Below are positions 1-7,619 of a DNA stretch of 64,000 nucleotides, piece after piece. This stretch comes from Bacteroidetes bacterium HGW-Bacteroidetes-4. GTDB taxonomy: Bacteria; Bacteroidota; Bacteroidia; Bacteroidales; SZUA-534. Where the stretch lies: the NCBI GenBank assembly GCA_002840905.1, contig PHDD01000015.1, forward strand, positions 1-64,000, given 5' to 3'. The stretch's first letter is position 1. The number at the start of each line of letters is the position of its first letter. The notes beneath the pieces are model-generated. The model ran no database searches. It was not told the DNA's origin and saw only the letters and a list, made by a program, of their open reading frames with translations. Made by a program: the position numbers and the translations under genes.

Positions 1-78
1 GAGAGCAGGATTCGAACCTACGAAGTCGAAGACAGCAGATTTACAGTCTGCCCCAGTTGGCCACTTTGGTATCTCCCC
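1..78 (-). tRNA. tRNA-Tyr (GTA), 3' end cut by window edge
   Basis: Read on the minus strand this is a tRNA starting GGGGAGA at position 78, with a D arm, an anticodon stem-loop reading CTGTAAA (anticodon GTA), a variable region long enough for tyrosine tRNA, and a T arm with the loop TTCGAAT. The last acceptor bases (partners of the first three G) fall outside the window, so the gene is incomplete here. The next tRNA lies 33 bases away on the same strand, so the two are probably cotranscribed. Confidence 0.93.
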
Positions 79-111
79 AATAATTATTACAATAAAATAA
101 GAACTAAATTG

Positions 112-185
112 AGCCGGTGGAGGGATTCGAACCCCCGGCCTGCTGATTACAAATCAGCTGCTCTGGCCAACTGAGCTACACCGGC
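112..185 (-). tRNA. tRNA-Thr (TGT)
   Basis: On the minus strand the cloverleaf starts GCCGGTG at 185 and closes with CACCGGC at 113-119, giving a seven-pair acceptor stem. The anticodon arm is CTGAT-TTGTAAT-type with anticodon TGT (Thr), and the T loop reads TTCGAAT. CCA is not encoded. It lies immediately upstream of tRNA-Tyr on the same strand. Confidence 0.95.
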
Positions 186-380
186 TTCACAACACAACCA
201 CTTTAAGAGAACTCTGTTTTTGACATTCTCAAAACGGTGTGCAAAAGTATAAGTTTTTTTAAATTGTGCAATACAAACCATCCAATTTCAACGCATCTTT
301 TTTAACTTTTTACTGGCCTGTTTTCTAACTTCCTGAAATGAGGATTAATATGCCTGACCAAAAACTTAAAAAAAAAACAA

Positions 381-409
381 AAAAAAGCACCCGTGGTGGC
401 AGGTGCTTA
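381..409 (-). terminator. Rho-independent terminator of purC
   Basis: AAGCACC (386-392) pairs with GGTGCTT (403-409) around a 10-nt loop. On the minus strand the hairpin is followed by a run of T (381-387). It sits about 20 bases past the purC stop codon. Confidence 0.85.
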
Positions 410-430
410 TAAATAAGAGCTATTTTGATG

Positions 431-1381
431 CTATGCTTTAGCTAAAAATGCGTTTACATTTTGCTCAATCCGTTGCAAAACGTGGCTTACATCGGCCTTT
501 TGGAATGTATCACCGGTAATGCTTTCGAACAATTCAATATAACGCTCCGAAACCTCATGAACAAAAGCCTCACTCATTTCGGGCAACACATCGCCTGCCC
601 TGCCCTGAAAATTGTGCTGCATTAACCATTCGCGTACAAACTCTTTTGAGAGTTGTTTTTGATTCTTGCCTTTGGCAAAGCGCTCTTCATACCCATCGGC
701 ATAAAAATACCGCGATGAATCGGGCGTGTGAATTTCGTCGATAAGGTAAATTTTGCCATCCTTCTTTCCAAATTCATATTTGGTATCGACTAGTATCAGT
801 CCCTTCTCACTGGCCATTTCGCTTCCCCGTTTAAACAAGGCCAGCGATATTTGTTCCAGTTGTTCGTAATCTTCTTTCGAAACCAGTCCCTGGCTAATAA
901 TCTCATCGCGCGAAATATTTTCGTCGTGTGCCCCTTGTTCTGCTTTTGTAGTTGGCGTTAGAAGCGGTTCAGGAAAAGCCTGATGCTCTTTTAATCCTTC
1001 GGGCAATTTTACCCCGCAGATTTCGCGTCCGCCCTCCTTGTACAAACGCCATGAGCTTCCGGTAAGGTAACCACGAACAATCATCTCCACGGGAAAGGTT
1101 TCGCACCAGTGGCCAATGGTTACGTTGGGATCGGGCGTAGCTATTTTCCAGTTGGGTACAATGTCGGCGGTTGCATCCAGAAATTTAGCGGCAATCTGGT
1201 TCAACACCTGTCCCTTGTAAGGAATGCCCTTGGGCAATACCACATCGAAAGCTGAGATGCGGTCCGATACCACCATCACCAAATATTCGTTATTAATGTT
1301 GTAAACGTCGCGCACTTTTCCTTTGTACACGCTTTTTTGTTTGGGAAAACTGAAGTCGGTTTTTACAATTGCTTTTTCCAT
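431..1381 (-). CDS. purC: Phosphoribosylaminoimidazole-succinocarboxamide synthase
   Basis: SAICAR synthase of purine biosynthesis: it joins CAIR and aspartate with ATP hydrolysis to give SAICAR, in the cytoplasm. The 316-residue length fits the longer PurC form usual in Bacteroidota. Visible family motifs are the N-terminal GKVRD near residue 21, the YLTGSSW stretch near 105, TKYEFG near 200 and the signature [11 protein letters not shown] at about 215-225. The ATG at 1381 is the only start that keeps the conserved N-terminus. It follows phoH on the same strand with an 88-base gap and ends at a clear terminator, so phoH-purC may be one transcript. Confidence 0.96.
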   Translation of the reverse strand: MEKAIVKTDFSFPKQKSVYKGKVRDVYNINNEYLVMVVSDRISAFDVVLPKGIPYKGQVLNQIAAKFLDATADIVPNWKIATPDPNVTIGHWCETFPVEMIVRGYLTGSSWRLYKEGGREICGVKLPEGLKEHQAFPEPLLTPTTKAEQGAHDENISRDEIISQGLVSKEDYEQLEQISLALFKRGSEMASEKGLILVDTKYEFGKKDGKIYLIDEIHTPDSSRYFYADGYEERFAKGKNQKQLSKEFVREWLMQHNFQGRAGDVLPEMSEAFVHEVSERYIELFESITGDTFQKADVSHVLQRIEQNVNAFLAKA

Positions 1382-1469
1382 TCTTTATTTGTTTTCAGAA
1401 TTTATCAAAACTAGTATTCAAACATACCAAGACATCAATTGTTAATACGCATTGACAATTTTTAACTGA

Positions 1470-2414
1470 TTAATGGGTATGCCGCTCAAAAGCCTTAACA
1501 ATGGCTTTTACCAGCCGATGCCTTACTATGTCGGTTTCGTCGAGTTCCACCACAGCTATTCCTTCAATCTTTTCAAGAATACGTAAGGCCTGAATCAATC
1601 CGCTGTCATGTACTTTGGGCAAATCGACCTGGGTAATGTCGCCGGTAACAATAAATTTGGCATTCGTTCCCATCCGGGTAAGAAACATTTTCATTTGCAG
1701 CAGGGTGGTGTTTTGCGCTTCGTCGAGAATTACAAAAGCATTATCGAGGGTTCGTCCACGCATGAAAGCCAAAGGGGCAATCTGCACAATCCCTTCTTCG
1801 ATATAGGTTTCCAGCTTTTTAGCAGGAATCATGTCATGCAGGGCGTCGTACAAAGGTTGCAAGTAAGGATCGATTTTTTCCTTTAAATCGCCGGGTAAAA
1901 AGCCTAAACGCTCTCCTGCTTCAACAGCCGGACGGCTCAGCACAATGCGCTTTACCTCGCGGTTACGTAAGGCCCGAACAGCCAGAGCTATGGCTGTATA
2001 GGTTTTTCCCGAGCCTGCCGGCCCCAGAGCAAAAAGCAAATCGTTTTGGTAACTTTGCTGAACCAGTACTTTTTGGTTTGCTGTAAGTGCCTTAATGGGT
2101 TTACCACCGTTACCAAACAGTATTAAATCATCGGGTACCGTTTCGTTATTTTGCCTTGCAGCCGATGCATTCAGTATCTCCAGCAGGTCGTCATCCGACA
2201 GCCGGTTAAATCTATCGTAAAAACCAACAACTTCTTTCAACTTATCTTCAAAGTCATGAATGGCTACTTTCTCGCCAATAAGTTTTATCTCATGCCCACG
2301 CGAAATAAGCTGAATTTTAGGAAAACTTCGTTTAAAAATCTCGAGGCGACTGTTGTTTACTCCCAGCAGGGCTATGGGATCGATGGCCTCGATATGCACA
2401 ATTTTTTCTGCCAT
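1470..2414 (-). CDS. phoH: PhoH-like ATPase
   Basis: A PhoH family P-loop NTPase of 314 residues. An N-terminal KH-like segment (about residues 5-65) precedes the ATPase domain, which has Walker A GPAGSGKT at 131-138 and Walker B VILDEAQ ending near 234, followed by the SF1-helicase-like TGD motif. PhoH proteins of this length are linked to RNA metabolism and ribosome maturation (YbeZ type), but the biochemical role is not settled; phosphate regulation is known only for the E. coli namesake. The phoH-purC order is seen in other Bacteroidota as far as I know. No lineage-type promoter box was found upstream. Confidence 0.92.
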   Translation of the reverse strand: MAEKIVHIEAIDPIALLGVNNSRLEIFKRSFPKIQLISRGHEIKLIGEKVAIHDFEDKLKEVVGFYDRFNRLSDDDLLEILNASAARQNNETVPDDLILFGNGGKPIKALTANQKVLVQQSYQNDLLFALGPAGSGKTYTAIALAVRALRNREVKRIVLSRPAVEAGERLGFLPGDLKEKIDPYLQPLYDALHDMIPAKKLETYIEEGIVQIAPLAFMRGRTLDNAFVILDEAQNTTLLQMKMFLTRMGTNAKFIVTGDITQVDLPKVHDSGLIQALRILEKIEGIAVVELDETDIVRHRLVKAIVKAFERHTH

Positions 2415-2711
2415 TAACTTGTTTTAAGCATCCATATTAAATTGCGTGTAAAATTAATGAGATAAGTTTTAGAAACCGTATAAATACCATTTTTTCTTAA
2501 AAATTTGCCAGGCTATTTTCTTCAATAAAGTCACGTTCACTAAATACTTAAAAGCAAAATAATAAAATCTGAGTATGCTTTATCCCGATTCTTAAGTTGG
2601 TAGAACGTTAAAACACGTAATTAAAAAACAAAACAAATATCCACCCTGTTAACAAAAAATAAATTAATTTAGTATGCCTTTAAAAAACGGATCAATAACA
2701 AAAACAACACA

Positions 2712-3542
2712 ATGACTATGAAAAAAACACTTACGTATTTATTGGTTTTAATGGTTCCGGCTTTTTTGTTCGTACAATGCAATACCGGCACCCAAAAAGA
2801 GAGTTCTGCTTCGAAATCAGTTATGGAAAAAGTACTTAGCGAGCAGGATTTCACCCCGGAACTTGAGAAAATACTGTACGAGTTCCCTACCCCCTTTGAA
2901 GTAACGGTGATGCTCGAAAAAGCAAAAGCGGGTTTTGTTTTCGATTTAAGTAACCCGGCCGAAAATTTGGATAAGTACATGACAGAGTCGTCGAAAGCAC
3001 TAAACCTGGGTGTTTATAGTGCCGACCTTTCGTATGCAGCAGCCTATAACCGCTCCGACGAGATTAAAAAGCTGATGGAATGCACCGGCCAGCTTAGCGA
3101 CGACCTGGGTATTCTGGGTATCTACAATCAAAACATACTGACACGAATAAAAAACAACTATGACCAAAAAGATTCACTGGTAAATTTAATCTCCGGGATT
3201 TTTAACGAAACAAAAAGCTTATTGTCGGATAATAATCGCGACAAAACAACCCTGCTTATTGTAAGCGGAGCTTTTGTTGAAACCATGTACCTGGCGACCA
3301 GTCTGAACCTGCTTACCGAAGACAATGAGGAAATAACAGCAATTATCTTAAACCAAAAAACAAACCTCGAAAAACTATTGCAGATTCTCGATGCCTTTAA
3401 AGCCGATGATGAGATGCTAAACCTAAGCCAGAGTTTATTGCCTTTAAAAGAGTTTTATGATAAAAACCCGGATATGGCAACCGAAGAACAGGCTTTTGAT
3501 ATTAAAGAAATTGTAGAAAGTATTCGGAATACCTTCATATAA
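2712..3542 (+). CDS. Hypothetical lipoprotein
   Basis: A 276-residue protein of unknown function. A basic start, a hydrophobic stretch and a lipobox ending FVQC near residue 23 predict signal peptidase II processing and lipid anchoring. Starting at the second ATG (2718, MKKTLTY) would give a neater signal peptide. The mature part is acidic and helix-rich with no cysteine cluster or catalytic motif that I recognise, and it contains a conserved-looking tract with Y-A-A-A-Y-N near residue 110. A terminator follows at once, so it is probably a single-gene unit separate from the downstream ABC transporter. Confidence 0.75.
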   Translation: MTMKKTLTYLLVLMVPAFLFVQCNTGTQKESSASKSVMEKVLSEQDFTPELEKILYEFPTPFEVTVMLEKAKAGFVFDLSNPAENLDKYMTESSKALNLGVYSADLSYAAAYNRSDEIKKLMECTGQLSDDLGILGIYNQNILTRIKNNYDQKDSLVNLISGIFNETKSLLSDNNRDKTTLLIVSGAFVETMYLATSLNLLTEDNEEITAIILNQKTNLEKLLQILDAFKADDEMLNLSQSLLPLKEFYDKNPDMATEEQAFDIKEIVESIRNTFI

Positions 3543-3563
3543 AAACATAAATCGTTGAAAATG

Positions 3564-3610
3564 CAGCCAGGTTTAACTAAAAAAAGCAATAAACCCGGCT
3601 GTATTTTTTA
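3564..3610 (+). terminator. Rho-independent terminator after the lipoprotein gene
   Basis: CAGCC-A-GGTTTA (3564-3575) pairs with TAAACC-C-GGCTG (3590-3601), with one A/C mismatch and a 14-nt loop, followed by TATTTTTTA. It lies 21 bases past the stop codon. Confidence 0.8.
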
Positions 3611-3657
3611 TGGCCAACCCGTATTAACACAGTAACCCGGAAATAACCTATTGTTTC

Positions 3658-6600
3658 ATGTCGGAACCCATATTAATAGCCCTGGTACAACTTTTTGCCA
3701 TAGTAGCATCATCGAGGCAAAAACAACTCTCAGACCACACCCGCTTTATCATTGAATCGTATTTAAAACAGTACCTCAACAGCCAGGAACTACAGGAATA
3801 CCTGATGCTTTACGACGAGTTGTGTTCCTTTCATGAGTTAAGCAGCGAAGGCTCCGAATGGGCAAACAGCGAAACGCTTAATAAAATGACCGGAATTTGC
3901 GAAAAAATAAACAAGGGCCTTCAGCAAAAAGATAAAATTATTGTTTTTATTAAATTCATTGAGTTTGTCGAAGCCATCAAAAAAAGCGATGCAGAAGCGA
4001 ACCAAACCGACCGGCTTGAATTTGAATATTACCGGATTGTGAGCGCTGCTTTCAACCTTTCGCAAACCGAGTACAAAACCATTTGTCATTTTCTGTTAAA
4101 CCCCAAAAGCGAGAGCATCCATCCGAACCGCATCCTTATTATCGATAATGGGGAGCAGGAATTTACCCTACCCTACAAACACCTGGTGCGCGAACGCCTC
4201 GACAGTCAAATCTGGGTACTTTACCTAAAAAGCGTCGACCTCTTTATCGGACGCATTATGGGTCGCGAAAATTTTAACCTCAATGGGCATTTTATTTCAC
4301 AAAACCAGTCCTTTATCATTTCTCCGGGAAGCATTATAAAGACCCAGAAATCGAACCCGGTATATTACGCCGACATTGCATCGGCCATGTTTTATGTACA
4401 ACAAAAAGTAAATCTGGAATTTACGGCACAAAACATTGCTTTTTCATTTAAAGACAGTAACAATGGACTTAAACCCTTTAGTTTTACCGCCGAAAGTGGC
4501 GAACTGATTGGTGTTATGGGCGCCAGCGGAACCGGAAAATCGACCCTGCTAAGCCTGCTCAACGGTACACTACCCCTGAATGAGGGAGCCATTTACATTA
4601 ACGGGCATCATCTGGAAAACGAGAAAGAACATCTCAAGGGAATTATCGGGTTTATTCCCCAGGACGATTTATTGATTGAGGAACTCACCGTTTTTCAAAA
4701 CCTGTATTTCAATGCCAAACTTTGTTTCAGCGATTTTACCAAACGCAAACTGATACGAACCATATTAAAAGTGCTTACCGACATCGATTTAAACGGCATA
4801 CGAAACCTGGTGGTGGGCAGCCCGCTGAATAAAGTTATCAGCGGTGGGCAGCGCAAGCGCTTAAATATTGCTCTGGAATTGATTCGTGAACCTTTTGTTC
4901 TGTTTGCCGATGAACCCACTTCAGGACTTTCGTCGATGGATTCGGAAATGGTAATGCTGTTGCTAAAGGAACAAACCCTTAAAGGCCGCATGGTTATGGT
5001 AAACATTCATCAGCCGTCTTCAAATATTTTTAAACTCTTCGATAAGTTGCTGATTCTGGATAAAGGAGGCTATCCGGTTTTTTATGGCAACCCTATTGAT
5101 GCAGTTACCTATTTTAAATCGGCCAGCAATCATGTAAATCCTACCGAGAGTGAATGCATCAGTTGCGGTTACGTAAATCCGGAGCAATTATTTCAGATAA
5201 CCGAAGCAAAAACTATAAACCGGCACGGGAAAGTTACCAACCAGCGTATTACTTCACCTGCCGATTGGTACCAGTTATTTAAAAGAAATATTCAGCCCTG
5301 GTTAAAAACAAAAGTAAACAGAAAACTGCTCCCAAAAAATCAGTTCAAAACGCCCGAAGCTTTTAAACAATTTAAAATTTTTAGCCTTCGTAACCTGCTC
5401 ATTAAACTCACCAACAGGCAATACCTGTTGCTTAATTTGCTCGAAGCTCCTTTGCTCGCCTTTATTTTGGCTTACCTCACCCGCTTTAGCACTTCGGAAG
5501 TTTACATTTTTGGACAAAACAAAAACCTGGCAGCCTACCTGTTTATGAGTGTGATAGTTGCATTGTTTTTAGGTATGATGGTAAGCGCCGAAGAAATTAT
5601 CAAAGACCGCAAACTTTTAAAACGCGAAGCCTTTCTAACCCTAAGCAGGTTCAGTTACCTGAACTCAAAAATCATGTTTTTGTTTGTGCTTTCGGCTATA
5701 CAAACCTTACTCTATGTACTTATTGGAAATACACTGCTTGGCATTCAGGGAATGACCTTTAGTTACTGGATGGTGTTGTTTAGCACCTCGTGCTTTGCCA
5801 ACCTTATTGGCTTAAATATATCGAGCGCTCTGAATTCGGTGGTTAATATTTACATACTTATTCCTTTTATTCTGGTACCCCAATTGTTACTAAGCGGGGT
5901 TATTGTTCCCTTTGAATCGTTGAATTCAGGTATTTCATCGGGCCGGCGAGTTCCGGTGGTTGGCGATTTAATGGCCTCGCGCTGGGCATTTGAAGCCCTG
6001 GCCGTAAATCAGTTTAAAAACAACGCCTACTCAAAACATTTTTACCAGCACGATAAAGTGCTGGCCAATTATTCCTTTGCAAACGGGTACATTCTTCCGG
6101 CTTTACGCGCCAAACTGGATGAATGCGACAGGAACCTGAGCCTAAATCAAAACGCAAACGAAACCCAACATAAACTTGAACTGCTGCGAAACGAGTTTAA
6201 TAAACTTTACCATCAACTGAATGAACCGGTTCCGGCCTATGTAAACCAACTAAATAGTAAGGATTATGATGCCGCGGTGGCAGAAAAAGCCCGTGAAGCC
6301 ATCAGTAATTTAAGTTATTATCTGGGTGTTCAACATAAACATTACTATAGCCAGCGCGACAGCATATACAGGAGTTTAGCCCAAAAGCTGGGCGAAGAAG
6401 GCGTTTACCGGTTAAAACTAAAGCATTTTAATCAAAATCTGGCACAATTGGTCGAAAACAAAACCACCGACAAAAGTATTATTGAAGAAGATACTTACCT
6501 GGTCCGACGCAAAGATCCCATTTACCTGGAACCGGAATCGAAAGTTGGACGTGCCCATTTTTACGCACCTGTAAAACAATTGGGAAACGTTAAAATTGAT

Positions 6601-6738
6601 ACCTTTTGGTTTAACCTGGGTGCTATATGGCTAATGACAGGGATTTTGTATGTTACCCTTTGGCACGATTCGTTCCGCAGACTTTCTGTTTTACTGGAGC
6701 GAAAAAGGCAGCACCGAAAGCAAAAACAAAACCAGTAG
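3658..6738 (+). CDS. ABCG-type ATP-binding/permease protein with N-terminal TerB-like region
   Basis: A very large half-transporter (1026 residues) with the ATPase before the membrane domain, as in the ABCG/White family. Residues 1-150 are helical and resemble TerB-like domains. A short beta-rich segment follows, then the ABC domain: Walker A GASGTGKS from residue 288, signature SGGQRKR from 395 and Walker B LFADEPTSG with D418/E419. The ABC2-type membrane domain begins near 600. A soluble insert of about 180 residues (roughly 785-965, helical, charged) separates the penultimate and last membrane segments. The substrate is unknown. A homodimer is expected because no partner gene is nearby. 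The gene converges on the STAS gene with a gap of only 3 bases. Confidence 0.88.
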   Translation: MSEPILIALVQLFAIVASSRQKQLSDHTRFIIESYLKQYLNSQELQEYLMLYDELCSFHELSSEGSEWANSETLNKMTGICEKINKGLQQKDKIIVFIKFIEFVEAIKKSDAEANQTDRLEFEYYRIVSAAFNLSQTEYKTICHFLLNPKSESIHPNRILIIDNGEQEFTLPYKHLVRERLDSQIWVLYLKSVDLFIGRIMGRENFNLNGHFISQNQSFIISPGSIIKTQKSNPVYYADIASAMFYVQQKVNLEFTAQNIAFSFKDSNNGLKPFSFTAESGELIGVMGASGTGKSTLLSLLNGTLPLNEGAIYINGHHLENEKEHLKGIIGFIPQDDLLIEELTVFQNLYFNAKLCFSDFTKRKLIRTILKVLTDIDLNGIRNLVVGSPLNKVISGGQRKRLNIALELIREPFVLFADEPTSGLSSMDSEMVMLLLKEQTLKGRMVMVNIHQPSSNIFKLFDKLLILDKGGYPVFYGNPIDAVTYFKSASNHVNPTESECISCGYVNPEQLFQITEAKTINRHGKVTNQRITSPADWYQLFKRNIQPWLKTKVNRKLLPKNQFKTPEAFKQFKIFSLRNLLIKLTNRQYLLLNLLEAPLLAFILAYLTRFSTSEVYIFGQNKNLAAYLFMSVIVALFLGMMVSAEEIIKDRKLLKREAFLTLSRFSYLNSKIMFLFVLSAIQTLLYVLIGNTLLGIQGMTFSYWMVLFSTSCFANLIGLNISSALNSVVNIYILIPFILVPQLLLSGVIVPFESLNSGISSGRRVPVVGDLMASRWAFEALAVNQFKNNAYSKHFYQHDKVLANYSFANGYILPALRAKLDECDRNLSLNQNANETQHKLELLRNEFNKLYHQLNEPVPAYVNQLNSKDYDAAVAEKAREAISNLSYYLGVQHKHYYSQRDSIYRSLAQKLGEEGVYRLKLKHFNQNLAQLVENKTTDKSIIEEDTYLVRRKDPIYLEPESKVGRAHFYAPVKQLGNVKIDTFWFNLGAIWLMTGILYVTLWHDSFRRLSVLLERKRQHRKQKQNQ

Positions 6739-6741
6739 GTG

Positions 6742-7080
6742 TTAATTACTCAAGGCAATCAGTGCCTCATCGGCTGTGGAATAGATATCGAAAATGGTGA
6801 TAAATCCTGAAATTTCGAAAATCTCTTTAATGTTATCCTGCAAATTGCTGAGGGCAAACTTTCCGTTCAGTGCCTTTAGTTTTTTCAAAGCAACCAAAAA
6901 AACACGCAAGCCACTGCTGCTAACATAATTAAGCGATTTGCAATCGATAAGTATTTGAAGGTTCCCCTTGTCGATCATGGTAAAGAGTTCATTTTCGAGG
7001 CTGTTATAATTGGTGGTGTCGAGCCTTCCTTTTACATCTACTACCATCACCTTATCTTTTTTATACGATGCTATTTCCAT
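6742..7080 (-). CDS. STAS-domain anti-sigma factor antagonist (RsbV/SpoIIAA-like)
   Basis: A 112-residue single STAS domain. The conserved loop reads NYVSSSGLR at 51-59. By alignment with SpoIIAA DSSGLG the phosphorylatable serine is Ser55, and the usual aspartate before it is replaced by Ser54. The dephospho form of such proteins binds and sequesters the cognate RsbW-type kinase, and phosphorylation by that kinase releases it. It is the last gene of a three-gene minus-strand unit, 20 bases after the kinase gene. The final target, a sigma factor or another effector, is not visible in the module. Confidence 0.9.
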   Translation of the reverse strand: MEIASYKKDKVMVVDVKGRLDTTNYNSLENELFTMIDKGNLQILIDCKSLNYVSSSGLRVFLVALKKLKALNGKFALSNLQDNIKEIFEISGFITIFDIYSTADEALIALSN

Positions 7081-7100
7081 GGTAAAAAATTGTTTTCGTT

Positions 7101-7529
7101 TTAAATCTTTTTAATTAAAGTTACTACATTCAAGTTTTCCTCGCGTCGGTAATTCACCTCGTCCATAATATTTTTTAACAGATGAATACCCAAACCGCCT
7201 ATTTCGCGCTCCTCGACCGGTACATTCACATCTACTTTTTTATTGTTTTGAAGCCAGTCGTAATGCTTTCCGTCGTCTCTTATAGTAATTTGCAAACGGG
7301 TCTCATCCTGCTCAAAGTTTAGTTTAATGTGATGCTCCAATGTGTCGGTATAGGCATACATTATAATGTTTGAAACCACCTCCTCGACCGCAAGATTTAC
7401 ATCGTGCTTAAATTTTTCCGTCCATCGCCAGTAAACAGCAAAGGCGTCGAGCATAACAGCAATACGGCTAATTTCAGCCAATTGGTTCTCGATTTCGAAC
7501 TGATGCGATTCCACGGAATTCTTTCTCAT
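7101..7529 (-). CDS. RsbW-like anti-sigma factor / serine kinase (HATPase_c)
   Basis: A 142-residue GHKL-fold kinase domain of the RsbW/SpoIIAB type without any histidine-kinase dimerisation region. The N box lies in LAVEEVVSN (residues 46-54), the metal/adenine loop is RDDGKHYDW (84-92) and the ATP lid starts at GGLG (111-114). Family members phosphorylate the partner STAS protein and bind an effector in alternation. It lies between the PP2C phosphatase and the STAS gene on the same strand, the standard set-up of a partner switch. Confidence 0.9.
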   Translation of the reverse strand: MRKNSVESHQFEIENQLAEISRIAVMLDAFAVYWRWTEKFKHDVNLAVEEVVSNIIMYAYTDTLEHHIKLNFEQDETRLQITIRDDGKHYDWLQNNKKVDVNVPVEEREIGGLGIHLLKNIMDEVNYRREENLNVVTLIKKI

Positions 7530-7619
7530 TTAACAGTTTATTATCGCAGGCTAAAAATAGCTCCGCTTTATCCAATTATCAAATTTATTTATTACGGCTT
7601 TGTAAAAGCCTTTGTTCAA

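Noticed and set aside
2669-2980. Minus-strand ORF opposite the lipoprotein gene
   Set aside because: A shadow of the plus-strand gene, which has a convincing lipoprotein signal.
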